Source: Salinarchaeum sp. Harcht-Bsk1 (GTDB lineage: Archaea > Halobacteriota > Halobacteria > Halobacteriales > Salinarchaeaceae). From it: 64,000 nt of DNA. Shown here in pieces: positions 1 to 8,106 of the stretch (its first letter is position 1; every line of letters starts with the position of its first letter). The notes beneath the pieces were generated by a model that was not told the DNA's origin, did no database searches, and was given only the letters and a program-made list of their open reading frames with translations. The stretch spans positions 2,747,014-2,811,013 of the forward strand of contig NC_021313.1 in the NCBI RefSeq assembly GCF_000403645.1. Reading direction: 5' to 3'. The translations under genes and the position numbers were made by a program.

Positions 1-114
1 AAGGCGATCACGCCCGTCCCCGGCGGCGTCGGGCCGATGACGCGCGCGATGCTCCTCTACAACACGGTGAAGGCTGCCGGCCTGCACCACGACGTGGACG
101 TGGACCTCCCCTGA
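1..114 (+). CDS. folD: C-terminal end of bifunctional methylene-THF dehydrogenase/cyclohydrolase FolD (partial)
   Basis: Only the last 37 codons are in the window and the gene begins upstream. The residues [19 protein letters not shown] match the highly conserved FolD C-terminal signature that closes the active-site cleft (PGGVGPMT). FolD interconverts methylene-, methenyl- and formyl-tetrahydrofolate in the cytoplasm. Pterin genes occur again near 32.5-34.6 kb. The short peptide limits what can be said, but the motif is close to diagnostic. Confidence 0.9.
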   Translation, partial: KAITPVPGGVGPMTRAMLLYNTVKAAGLHHDVDVDLP

Positions 115-149
115 GCACTCCAGCGACGCGACGATTCCAGTCACGACAC

Positions 150-671
150 GTGCCAGACGACGACCTCCTCGAACGCTTCGCCGTCGACGCCGCCGCCAGC
201 GACGAGCAGTTCCTCGCCGCAGCCAAGCTCTACGCCCGCGAGGTCGTCGACCGACACGACCTCTCAGTCGACGTCTCCGACCTCGACTGGTCGGTGAGCA
301 AGCGTGCCAAGCGACGGGCCGGCGCGGTCAAACACCGCGACGGGAACCCCGAGTCGGTCGTCATCACCCGAGCGCACTTCACCGAGCACGGCTGGGAGGC
401 CGCCGCGGCGACGGTTCGTCACGAACTCATCCACGTCCACCTGCTCGCCGAGGACGGCGACGCCACCCACGGCGCCGCCTTCGAGGCCCTCGCCGACGAC
501 CTCGACGCGCCGATCAACTGCGAGCGCTTCACCGATCCCGAGTGGTGGGTGATCTGCGAGGACTGCGAGTCCCGGATCGCACGCTACCGGCGCTCGAAAC
601 TGGTCGAACAGCCCGAGCGGTATCGGTGTCGGGACTGCGGTGGCGAGTTCCGGGTCGAGGCAGCGGAGTGA
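150..671 (+). CDS. SprT-like zinc metalloprotease-fold protein with C-terminal zinc ribbon
   Basis: 173 aa from a GTG start 35 bp after folD. The core motif VRHELIHVHL (about residue 90) is the HExxH zinc site of the SprT/Spartan family; a further His follows in DATHGAAF, as expected for the third ligand. The C-terminal part carries CEDC and CRDC pairs that would form a zinc ribbon, the usual SprT-like tail. In eukaryotes Spartan degrades DNA-protein crosslinks, while bacterial SprT is poorly understood. Proteolytic activity here is inferred from the motif only. It may share a transcript with folD. Confidence 0.8.
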   Translation: MPDDDLLERFAVDAAASDEQFLAAAKLYAREVVDRHDLSVDVSDLDWSVSKRAKRRAGAVKHRDGNPESVVITRAHFTEHGWEAAAATVRHELIHVHLLAEDGDATHGAAFEALADDLDAPINCERFTDPEWWVICEDCESRIARYRRSKLVEQPERYRCRDCGGEFRVEAAE

Positions 672-748
672 GCGACGGTCCTCCGGTCGCCGATCGGGGG
701 CTTTCCGCGAGTCGAGCCTTCTTGGTGCCACCGGTGCTGGATCGTCCC

Positions 749-1585
749 ATGCACCTGGGTGGCCCCGTTCACGACGAGTTCGACACGCCAGCGGCGTGGA
801 TCGACGCGCTAGACGAGCGGGGATATACGGCAGCGACTGCACCCGTCGACCCCGACGCCGATCCGCGGACGATCGAGGCCTTCGTCGACGCCGCGGACGA
901 AGCCGGCGTCGTGATCGCGGAGGTCGGCGCCTGGGAGCACAACCCGATCGCCGACGATCCTGACGAGCGAGAAGCCGCGATCGACGCCTGCGCACGCCAC
1001 CTCCAACTCGCCGACGAGATCGGCGCGAATTGCTGTGTCAACGTCGCTGGCTCGCGCGGCAACGGCTGGGCAGCGCCCCATCCCGAGAACTTCACCGAGG
1101 AGACGTTCGAGCGGGTCGTCGCGTCTGTTCAGGAAATCATCGACCGCGTCGACCCCGAGACCGCGGAATACGCGCTCGAACCGATGCCATGGATCTTCCC
1201 GCACGACGTCGAAAGCCATCACCGGCTCCTCGAGGCGGTCGATCGGGACGCGTACGGTGTGCACTTCGACCCAGTGAATATGCTGTCGAGTCCCGAGCGC
1301 GTCGCGCGGAACGCTGACTTCGTCGAGCGGTTCGTCGACGAACTCGGCGAGGAGATCAGCACGGTCCACCTGAAGGACGTCGTCCTCCGCGACGAGTTGA
1401 CGACCCACGTCGACGAGGTGCGGCCCGGTGCCGGCACGCTCGATTACCACGCACTCCTGTCGGCGCTCGACGCGCTCGACGACGACCTGCCACTCCTGCT
1501 GGAGCACCTCGACGACCCGGAGGAGTACGAGCGAGCAGCGAACTACGTTCGCGAGGTCGCTGCCGACGTCGGCGTCGACCTCTGA
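749..1585 (+). CDS. Sugar phosphate isomerase/epimerase family protein (AP endonuclease 2-like TIM barrel)
   Basis: 278 aa. The reading frame is open further upstream, but the ATG at 749 begins a normal TIM-barrel N-terminus and the preceding in-frame residues look non-coding. Metal-ligand positions of the xylose-isomerase-like family are present: Glu in YALEPMPW, His/Asp in GVHFDPVN, His in STVHLKD and Glu in LLLEHL. The family isomerises or epimerises sugars and inositol derivatives; the substrate cannot be read from the sequence. It converges on the Gfo/Idh/MocA dehydrogenase (stops 45 bp apart), a pairing often seen in sugar or cyclitol catabolism. Confidence 0.8.
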   Translation: MHLGGPVHDEFDTPAAWIDALDERGYTAATAPVDPDADPRTIEAFVDAADEAGVVIAEVGAWEHNPIADDPDEREAAIDACARHLQLADEIGANCCVNVAGSRGNGWAAPHPENFTEETFERVVASVQEIIDRVDPETAEYALEPMPWIFPHDVESHHRLLEAVDRDAYGVHFDPVNMLSSPERVARNADFVERFVDELGEEISTVHLKDVVLRDELTTHVDEVRPGAGTLDYHALLSALDALDDDLPLLLEHLDDPEEYERAANYVREVAADVGVDL

Positions 1586-1630
1586 GGAGCGTCCGCGGGC
1601 CCGCGAAAACCAGTGCCCGGCGCGACGCCG

Positions 1631-2731
1631 TTACTCGTCACTCGGTTCCGGGGAGAGTTCGCCCGAGTCGACGAGGTCGAGGAACGCGTTGTCCTCGACG
1701 TCGGCGGGCAGTTCGACGCGACCCCGCTTGCGGACGGACTCGTAGCCGCCGAAGATGACCTCGGCCGTCTGGAGGCCGAGTTCGCCGCGGAGTTCGCTGG
1801 CCTTCTCGCCGTCGAGGCCAGCGACGACGTCGTCGATCGCCCGGTCGTGGAAGTAGCTGCCGTAGCGATCGTCGCCCTCGGAGCCAGTGGCGTGCATGTT
1901 CTCGCCGTCCACGTCGATTGCCTCGCGCTCCTCGCCCTGCCGCAGTTCGAGCATCGGTCCGCCCTCGACGTCGATGTGGATCGACCCCTCCTCGCCGCGG
2001 AGGGCCATCGCGGTATCGAGGAAGTCGTCGCCGGCGCCGGTCGACATGACGCCGTACACGCCGGAGTCGTAGCGCCACTGCGCCCACATCTGGTTCTCCT
2101 GGTGGACGCCGAAGCGCTTGTCCTCCTCGCGGTAGTCGAGGTTCGCGATCACCCACTCTGGCGTGGCTTCGTCGGCGTACATGCCAGCGAGGTCGATCGT
2201 GTGCGCACCGGTGTCCATGAAGTCGCCCCAGGTGATCTCGACTCGCTGGAGATCGCCGATCGCACCGTCGTCGAGCAGCCGCTTCGCCTCGGTGAACGGC
2301 TTGCCGAAGCGGCGCTGTCGGTTGAAGGTGAGCTGGACGTCGGACTCCTGGCAGGTCTCGACCATCCGCCGGGCGGCTCCGATCGTGTCGGCGATCGGCT
2401 TCTCGCAGTGCACGCCGCGTGGAATCCCCGACTCCGCACACCCGACGACGATCTCCTCGTGGATCGACGGCGGCACTGCGACGGTCACCAGATCGGGCTC
2501 CGCCTCGGCGAGCATCGTCTCGTAGTCCTCGAAGGCAGCCGACTCTGGCAGGTCGAATTCCCTGGCGAACGCGGCCGCGTTCTCGGGCACGACGTCGGCA
2601 CAGGCGACGAGTTCGCACTGCTCGTTTGCGACGACGGCCTCGGCGTGTCGGTACCCCATCGCGAATCCCTCGGTGGACGGCGCTGCCGGGTCTGGCCCGG
2701 TGCCAATAACGGCTACGGTGTACTCGGTCAT
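1631..2731 (-). CDS. Gfo/Idh/MocA family NAD(P)-dependent oxidoreductase
   Basis: 366 aa. The N-terminal Rossmann fold starts VAVIGTG. The glycine motif is followed by an insertion before the next helix. The family EKP motif is present (HCEKPIADT, about residue 117), as is the catalytic-region histidine in DTGAHTIDL. Such enzymes oxidise or reduce sugars, inositols and their acids. The downstream convergent isomerase/epimerase at 749-1585 makes a sugar or polyol route plausible. Exact substrate unknown. Confidence 0.85.
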   Translation of the reverse strand: MTEYTVAVIGTGPDPAAPSTEGFAMGYRHAEAVVANEQCELVACADVVPENAAAFAREFDLPESAAFEDYETMLAEAEPDLVTVAVPPSIHEEIVVGCAESGIPRGVHCEKPIADTIGAARRMVETCQESDVQLTFNRQRRFGKPFTEAKRLLDDGAIGDLQRVEITWGDFMDTGAHTIDLAGMYADEATPEWVIANLDYREEDKRFGVHQENQMWAQWRYDSGVYGVMSTGAGDDFLDTAMALRGEEGSIHIDVEGGPMLELRQGEEREAIDVDGENMHATGSEGDDRYGSYFHDRAIDDVVAGLDGEKASELRGELGLQTAEVIFGGYESVRKRGRVELPADVEDNAFLDLVDSGELSPEPSDE

Positions 2732-2870
2732 CTACGCGCAGTTCCGGCTGCCCGTCGGTATTCGGTTTCGATCCCAGGGGGTGTTGCCGGATCGTCGCGA
2801 ACTGCTGGTGGGATCGACGGCTACGCCGTCGAACGACAATCCTTACTTGCAATCCGGGGGACGTCGACGT

Positions 2871-3638
2871 ATGCAACGACGTGCCTTCCTTGCCGGTGCC
2901 GTCGGGATTGCCGGCGGCCTCGCCGGCTGTTCCGACGTCCTCCCGGGATCGGGTGATTCGAACGACGGTGGCGACGACGGTCCCGCTGGTGCCGTTCGCG
3001 GCCTCTACGAAGCTGCCTTCTCGGGTGACGTCGAGGAGGCGAACGCCTACATCCACAGTGAGGCCGACCTCGATCCGTTGACCCAGTCGCAAGCCGATAG
3101 CTTCCAGGCCGTCGACGCGCGCGTCGAAAGCGTCGAGGTCGTCGAGCAGTCCGGCGATACGGCCACAGTTCAAGCGCGGCTCAGTGCCGTTCCCGACGAC
3201 TCCTCCGAGCGGCAGACTCTCCCGTCGATTCGCCTGGAACTGCGCACGGAAAACGGCGAGTGGAAGGTGTACGACGACGCATCCGCCGACGACGCGCCGG
3301 TCGCACCGCGTGTCCAGTGGGAGTCGTCCGAGCGGACCGACGCCGACGGCAGCGTCACCGCGGTCACCTTCACCCACGCTGGCGGTGACACCGTCCCGTC
3401 GGGAACCCTCTCCGTCCGGGCCAGTGGTAGCACCGCATCCGCACCGAATGGCACCGACGTCACGGCAGGAACGACGCTGGTAGTCCCCACGGAAGGTCGG
3501 GGCAACTCCATGGCGGCGTCGACGGACATCCTACTCGGCTGGTCGAATCCAGATGACGGCAGTAGTCAGATTCTCGCCGAGCACACGCTGACGAGCCCGA
3601 CGGTTGGGACGCTCGCCGAGAGGCTCCGGCTCGAGTAG
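2871..3638 (+). CDS. Tat-exported lipoprotein of unknown function
   Basis: 255 aa from ATG 2871, chosen because it begins a complete signal: MQRRAFLAG is a twin-arginine motif, followed by a hydrophobic Gly/Ala stretch and the lipobox LAGC at residues 17-20. This is the common haloarchaeal Tat-lipoprotein layout, so the mature protein should be anchored outside the membrane by Cys20. A Gly/Asp linker follows, then an NTF2/DUF4878-like region (GLYEAAFSGD, VQARLSAV, WKVYDD) and a C-terminal beta-rich part. Function not recognised. Confidence 0.75.
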   Translation: MQRRAFLAGAVGIAGGLAGCSDVLPGSGDSNDGGDDGPAGAVRGLYEAAFSGDVEEANAYIHSEADLDPLTQSQADSFQAVDARVESVEVVEQSGDTATVQARLSAVPDDSSERQTLPSIRLELRTENGEWKVYDDASADDAPVAPRVQWESSERTDADGSVTAVTFTHAGGDTVPSGTLSVRASGSTASAPNGTDVTAGTTLVVPTEGRGNSMAASTDILLGWSNPDDGSSQILAEHTLTSPTVGTLAERLRLE

Positions 3639-3666
3639 TCGCTCGACGGGGTGGAGCGGTCGAAGC

Positions 3667-4398
3667 TTACTGCCCTTCCAGTCCGTCCAGCGTTTCGCGT
3701 GCCAGGGCCAGACCGTCGGCATCTTCGGCTCGCAGGTACGATCCGAGCCCGCGAGCCGCTACGACCAGCCCTTCGGCCTGCTTCGGTGGAACGTCTCCCT
3801 GGAGCGCCCGCATCCGCCGAACGTGATCTTCGATCGTCCCGAGCACCTCGCCAGCGTACGCTGGTCCCGGAACGTCGTCGGTTGCGTCGAGCCACTGCCG
3901 CACGTCGCGCCGGTAGTCCCGGACTGCGTTGGCGTACGCGAGCCCTCGCACCGGCCACATCGACTCCGGGACGTCTTCTGGATCGGGACGCTCTCCAGCG
4001 TCCGCGCCGCGCAGCAGTTCGAGGAAGTACCACTCTTCGTCGTCCGTCAGGGAGTGGGCCCGCCGAACGGTGTCGGCGACGCCCGCCAGTTCTCGCGCGG
4101 CGAGGTAGGTGTCGTCGATAGGGAGGAGGTCGCCACCGCTGACGAAGCCGCGCTGGCGAACGTACTCGCGGCACGCGTCTGCGGTCTGCTCGCCGAGTTC
4201 CTGCCGGGGGAGGTCGTCGATCGCGGCTCGCATCGGCGTGAGGTCGAACTCGACTGGGGAGTCGGTGTGGACGGCGCGTTGCTCGTCGACGGCGACAGTG
4301 TCCGGGCTCGAACACTCCGGGCAGACGATCGCGCCGGTGTCGTAGTACGACCAGCGGGCGCCACAGTCCGTGCACTCTCGCTCGCCCCGGAGTTCCAT
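3667..4398 (-). CDS. Haloarchaeal zinc-ribbon protein of unknown function
   Basis: 243 aa. The N-terminus has a TFIIB-like zinc ribbon (CTDC at residues 9-12, CPEC at 27-30). The remainder is predicted mainly helical with no catalytic motif that I recognise. It converges with the lipoprotein gene (28 bp between stops) and is divergent from the zinc-finger gene at 4544. Such ribbon plus helical-domain proteins are widespread in haloarchaea, and binding of nucleic acid or protein is only a guess. Confidence 0.7.
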   Translation of the reverse strand: MELRGERECTDCGARWSYYDTGAIVCPECSSPDTVAVDEQRAVHTDSPVEFDLTPMRAAIDDLPRQELGEQTADACREYVRQRGFVSGGDLLPIDDTYLAARELAGVADTVRRAHSLTDDEEWYFLELLRGADAGERPDPEDVPESMWPVRGLAYANAVRDYRRDVRQWLDATDDVPGPAYAGEVLGTIEDHVRRMRALQGDVPPKQAEGLVVAARGLGSYLRAEDADGLALARETLDGLEGQ

Positions 4399-4543
4399 GA
4401 TCGGGTGGTCGGGCTACCCGTCAAAAAGCCCTCCGTGTGCGGGTGCGTCGGTCGGCTCGAACTGGCGCAGCCGTGGCCGTCACACGGATCCTGCGAGCAC
4501 CCCAGTCCGACGGCTTTTCCCGCTCTGGCCGATAGATCGGTGT

Positions 4544-5194
4544 ATGAGCGATTCTATCGAGCGCGTCGCGCTGGTTTGCCCGGCCTGCTCCCAGGAGCAG
4601 GAGACCGTCCACGAGGTGCTGTCGCCGGGCGGCCAGGCGACCGTCCGCTGCACGGAGTGCGATCACGTACACAAGGAGGCCTTGCCGAGTGACGACACCG
4701 TCGAGCGCGACGTCGTCGTCTCCCAGTCCGGCGACTCCTTCACTGCCAGGACCGACGTCGATCCCGAGGAGACCATCGCAGAGGGCGACGAGTTCCTCCT
4801 CGAGACCGAGGATGGCATCTTCTCCGTTCGCGTCACCAGCGTGGAGATTGGACAGGATCGCCGCGTCGAGGAGACGACCGCCGAGGAGGCCACGACGATC
4901 TGGACTCGCGCGGTCGGGAACGTCGCGGTGAACGTGACCGTCCACCCCAGTGACGGCGGCCGCGAGGAGACGTACAGCACGACCGTCCACGTCCCGGGCG
5001 ACTACGAGTTCGTCGTCGGCGACTCGGATTCCTTCGGCGAGGAGGAGTTCAGCGTCGAGGGCATCGCGATCCGCGACGACGCGACCGGGTACGAGTACGA
5101 GAAACTGGACTTCGACGGCGACGAGGCCGTCGCGAAAGATATCAAGCGAGTCTACGCCCGCGACGAGACCTCCGACGCCTGGTCGGCCTGGTAG
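4544..5194 (+). CDS. HVO_0476-type zinc finger protein
   Basis: 216 aa. Start ATG 4544 places CPAC (residues 11-14) and CTEC (about 34-37) at the N-terminus, forming a zinc ribbon as in the haloarchaeal HVO_0476 family. The rest is a beta-rich acidic domain (DVDPEETIAEGDEFLLE, FSVRVTSVEIG) with a second beta domain at the C-terminus. The isoaspartate methyltransferase gene follows 48 bp downstream on the same strand; I recall the same neighbourhood around HVO_0476 in Haloferax, which supports co-transcription. Molecular role unknown. Confidence 0.75.
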   Translation: MSDSIERVALVCPACSQEQETVHEVLSPGGQATVRCTECDHVHKEALPSDDTVERDVVVSQSGDSFTARTDVDPEETIAEGDEFLLETEDGIFSVRVTSVEIGQDRRVEETTAEEATTIWTRAVGNVAVNVTVHPSDGGREETYSTTVHVPGDYEFVVGDSDSFGEEEFSVEGIAIRDDATGYEYEKLDFDGDEAVAKDIKRVYARDETSDAWSAW

Positions 5195-5242
5195 CCCGGC
5201 CACCCCCGAACCGCACTCACCCCATCGACCGACATTCCACCC

Positions 5243-5899
5243 ATGGGCCTGTTTAGCTCCGATCCCGGCGCCGACGACTTCGAGTCCCACCGAAAGGCAA
5301 TGGTCGATCGCCTCGTCTCCCACGGCCGGATCACCGATTCCGCCGTCGCCGACGCGCTCCGTGCGGTCCCGCGCCACGAGTTCGTTCCCGAGGGTCGGCG
5401 CAAAGAGGCATACGCGGATCGACCGCTGCCGATCGGCGACGGACAGACCATCAGCGCACCCCACATGGTCGGGATCATGGCGGAACTGATCGAGGTCGAC
5501 CCGGGCGACGACGTCCTCGAGATCGGCACTGGCTGTGGCTACCACGCCGCGGTGACTGCGGAACTCATCGGCGAGGACGGAACCGTCTACAGCGTCGAGT
5601 ACAGCGACGTGCTCGCCGAGCGAGCACGGGCGACCTTCGATCGACTCGGCTACGAGGTCGAGGTCCGGATCGGCGACGGTCGCGACGGCTGGCCCGAGCA
5701 CGCGCCCTTCGACGCGGCCTACTTCACGTGCGCGGCGGCCGATCTCCCGGATCCGGTCGTCGAGCAGACGCGGGTCGGTGGCCACGTCCTCGCGCCGATC
5801 GGCACGAGCCAGCAGACGCTCTATCGGCACACGAAGCGCGAGGACGGGACGCTCGACCGCGAGTCCCACGGCGGCGTCCGATTCGTCCAGATGCGATAG
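5243..5899 (+). CDS. pcm: Protein-L-isoaspartate O-methyltransferase
   Basis: 218 aa, the normal length for PCMT. The protein repairs isoaspartyl residues by SAM-dependent methylation in the cytoplasm. Seen in the sequence: RVPRHEFVP-type substrate loop (AVPRHEFVP), the family signature GDGQTISAPHMV, SAM motif I VLEIGTGCGY (about residue 91) and post-I VYSVEY. Follows the zinc-finger gene 4544-5194 at 48 bp and converges on the operon tail ending at 5929. Confidence 0.93.
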   Translation: MGLFSSDPGADDFESHRKAMVDRLVSHGRITDSAVADALRAVPRHEFVPEGRRKEAYADRPLPIGDGQTISAPHMVGIMAELIEVDPGDDVLEIGTGCGYHAAVTAELIGEDGTVYSVEYSDVLAERARATFDRLGYEVEVRIGDGRDGWPEHAPFDAAYFTCAAADLPDPVVEQTRVGGHVLAPIGTSQQTLYRHTKREDGTLDRESHGGVRFVQMR

Positions 5900-5928
5900 C
5901 ACCACTCGTCCGTCGGCTGCTGCGCTCC

Positions 5929-6750
5929 TCAGGCGTCGACGAGCACGACCGGGGCGTCGAGCGCTGCGGCTGCCGCAGTGGCGGCGTCGAACCAGTCACC
6001 TGCGACGACGACCGGCGCGCGGATTCTGGCGACGCGACAGACTGCGAGCGCGCCGATCGCAGCGGGTCCCTCGACGGACCCGGGAGACTCGCCCGCGGTC
6101 GCGTCGCCGGGCAGCGCGTCCAGTGCGCGATCGAATGCAGCCTGGAGTTCGCCGGCCAGTTCTCGACGGGCAGCACGTTCGAGGTTTCGCTCGCGATCTT
6201 CGAGCTCGAGGCGGTCCTCGCGGCGATCACGCGCCTCGCGTGCCGACCGTCGTGCGCGATCGAGCGACTGTTCCGCGGCGATGCGCTCCGTCCGGCGCTC
6301 AGCGAGTTCGGCGACCGCTCGTTCTCGCGCCTCCGCCAGTGCCTCGTGGTCCTCGCCGCGCTCTCGGGCCGCTTCTAGCTGCCCCCTGAGTGTCGAGACC
6401 TGTTCTTCCAGGGACGCAGCGTCGTCCGTGTCGGCGATCCGACGTCGCTGTTCGGCCAGCGACACGGTGGGTAGCTCCAGAGCCGCGAGTCTGGCCCTGA
6501 CCTCGGCGAGTTCGGAACCCTGGGAGGCTTCCAGCCCACGCTCGCGGGCGACCGCCGCGAGGGCAGCCTGCAGGGGGTAGGTCCGATCCGGTTCGACGAC
6601 GCCCACGCGTTCGTGGATCGGCCCCCGCTCCGCACAGCGCAGGTCGATCGGTGCGGACTCGGTCCGGATCGCCGCAGAGACGTCCTCGGCGGTGATCTCG
6701 CGGTCCCGCAGGTCGAACGACCGTCCCCGCTCGCCGTCGAGCACCGGCAC
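5929..6750 (-). CDS. Uncharacterised coiled-coil protein, last gene of the mcm-linked group
   Basis: 273 aa. The middle (about residues 85-200) is Glu/Arg/Ala-rich with heptad character (SLEEQVSTLRGQLEA, ERERNLERAARREL) and should form a long coiled coil. The N-terminal 80 residues are a small mixed domain, and the C-terminal 50 residues are a hydrophobic alpha/beta segment ending VVAGDWFDAATAAAAAL. It starts 2 bp after the stop of the 118-aa gene, so the two are almost certainly co-translated. No known domain recognised. The coiled coil suggests a structural or oligomerising role. Confidence 0.7.
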   Translation of the reverse strand: MPVLDGERGRSFDLRDREITAEDVSAAIRTESAPIDLRCAERGPIHERVGVVEPDRTYPLQAALAAVARERGLEASQGSELAEVRARLAALELPTVSLAEQRRRIADTDDAASLEEQVSTLRGQLEAARERGEDHEALAEARERAVAELAERRTERIAAEQSLDRARRSAREARDRREDRLELEDRERNLERAARRELAGELQAAFDRALDALPGDATAGESPGSVEGPAAIGALAVCRVARIRAPVVVAGDWFDAATAAAAALDAPVVLVDA

Positions 6751-6752
6751 GT

Positions 6753-7109
6753 TCAGCCCTCCCGCCGGTCGGCGACGTCGCGGTCGCGTAGCTCGCTCGG
6801 GTCCGGATGGTCGGTCCCCGCGGCGAACTTCGCGTACGGCGTGCTCGGTCGGTCGCGTGCCTCGTAGGCCGCCGCGGCGTCGCGGACGTCCGCGTCGACG
6901 GCCTCGAACTCGTTGAACGGAGCCGTTCGCTCTAGCTGGACGTCGGCGCCGTGTTTGGCCCGAAGCCGCAGGCCGAGAAAGGCGCCCATCGCCGTCTCCT
7001 CGAGAAGCGCCGCACGGCCGAATCGCCTGACGACAGTCTCCTCGTGAGCGTTGCAGACGTTGCGAAGGGTCTGCCGGGCGGCCCGCGAGTACGTGACGAC
7101 GAGCAGCAC
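6753..7109 (-). CDS. Small uncharacterised haloarchaeal protein in the mcm-linked group
   Basis: 118 aa from a GTG start (GTG CTG CTC GTC). The compact alpha/beta sequence begins VVTYSRAARQTLRNVC and has a conserved-looking centre VVRRFGRAALLEETAMGAFLGLRL. The start resembles a small nucleic-acid or nucleotide-binding fold but no family motif is certain. It lies 31 bp below the RecA-like gene and 2 bp above the coiled-coil gene. A possible TATA-like GTTAAAATTC at 7133-7142 may give it a secondary promoter. Confidence 0.7.
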   Translation of the reverse strand: MLLVVTYSRAARQTLRNVCNAHEETVVRRFGRAALLEETAMGAFLGLRLRAKHGADVQLERTAPFNEFEAVDADVRDAAAAYEARDRPSTPYAKFAAGTDHPDPSELRDRDVADRREG

Positions 7110-7140
7110 GACAAAACAGTCCGCACAGCCTGGTTAAAAT

Positions 7141-7731
7141 TCAACGATTCCAGTCACGGAGCGAAGCGGCGGCGTCCTCGACGTCCCCGTCGTCGTCGAG
7201 CACCAGTTTCCCGTCTAGGAGCGAGGCGACCTGGGCGACCACCTGCGGGTCGTGGGCGCCCGGATCCATGTGGAAGTGCCCGACGGCGTCGTACCGATGG
7301 AGTCGGCCGGCGAACACGTGGAGGAACTCGAAGGCCGTGTCGAGGTCGACGTACTGCAGGAGTGCAGTGACGGAGTCGAAGCAGACGGCGGTCGATCCTT
7401 CCGTCTGGGAGAGTAACTCCGTGACGGCGATGCCGACGCCGGTGAGGTCCGTCGGGGCGTTGACGGTTTCGACGGCGTCGAATGGCCCCGATGGCGGCCC
7501 GCTCAGATCACCGACGACGACGGCTCGTGCCCGCTCCACGTCGTCGACGTGTTCTCGGGCGTGTGCCAGTCGATCCGAGGGATCGCCGGACCACGTCACG
7601 TAGAGCAGGTTCTCGGCGCCACTGTTCGCGAACAGGCCGGAGCACCCCGCCGTTCCGGCGTCACCGAAGCCGGGTGCGAGGAGCAGGACTGTCGCTGGCT
7701 GGTCGCCGTCTGGGAGCTCCGGAAGCGACAT
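7141..7731 (-). CDS. RecA/KaiC-fold protein lacking a canonical Walker A motif
   Basis: 196 aa. The order of segments resembles KaiC/RadB-like ATPase domains: strand 1 plus loop (LLLAPGFGDAG), strand 2 (NLLYVTWSGDP), a Walker B-like strand (TAVCFDSVTALLQYV), a helix (AFEFLHVFAGRL) and a final strand (VGHFHMDP). The P-loop position reads PGFGDAGTAGCS, with no GKT/GKS, so ATP hydrolysis is doubtful. It belongs to a haloarchaeal group often annotated as HTR-like/DUF7504. A TATA-like GACTAAACAG (7762-7771, minus strand) precedes it, so it may also be transcribed apart from mcm. Confidence 0.75.
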   Translation of the reverse strand: MSLPELPDGDQPATVLLLAPGFGDAGTAGCSGLFANSGAENLLYVTWSGDPSDRLAHAREHVDDVERARAVVVGDLSGPPSGPFDAVETVNAPTDLTGVGIAVTELLSQTEGSTAVCFDSVTALLQYVDLDTAFEFLHVFAGRLHRYDAVGHFHMDPGAHDPQVVAQVASLLDGKLVLDDDGDVEDAAASLRDWNR

Positions 7732-7821
7732 CTGGGAGATACGTCAGATGGGGGCAGGCCAGACTAAACAGTATCGGCCAGGTCGGGTCTGGTCGAAGTG
7801 GCACCGCTCGTCCGACGCGTC

Positions 7822-8106
7822 TCAGTGATCGCCACCGAGTCGTTCCACGTCCGCGTGCTCGCAGTCGCCACCGACCTGCGCTGCGGCGCGATCGCGTGCC
7901 TCCCCCGGTGAGTTCGCGACGATGACGACCGCACGGTCCTCGATCGGGTCGACGCGATAGACGGCGGTTCGTTCGTCCTCGAAGTCCGTCGCGTAAGTCC
8001 GGAGCACGGCCTGGATCTGCTGCTCCATGCTCGCGAGGTCGATCTCGCCTCGCTCGAACTCGCTGAGGGCGTCCTCGACGTTCCGGAGGGCGGAGATGCG
8101 ATCCAT
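7822..8106 (-). CDS. Small acidic haloarchaeal protein directly following mcm
   Basis: 94 aa. Its ATG (complement of 8104-8106) abuts the mcm stop codon with no gap, so co-translation with mcm is very likely. The N-terminal half is helical (RISALRNVEDALSEFERGE), the C-terminal half beta/alpha (TAVYRVDPIEDRAVVIVA) ending in a His/Gly tail. No recognised domain. Its fixed position behind mcm suggests a replication link, but this is inference. Confidence 0.75.
   Translation of the reverse strand: MDRISALRNVEDALSEFERGEIDLASMEQQIQAVLRTYATDFEDERTAVYRVDPIEDRAVVIVANSPGEARDRAAAQVGGDCEHADVERLGGDH

Noticed and set aside
1638-3377. 579-aa open frame on the minus strand
   Set aside because: Arg/Pro-rich shadow of the Gfo/Idh/MocA gene in another frame; long false frames are common at this GC content.
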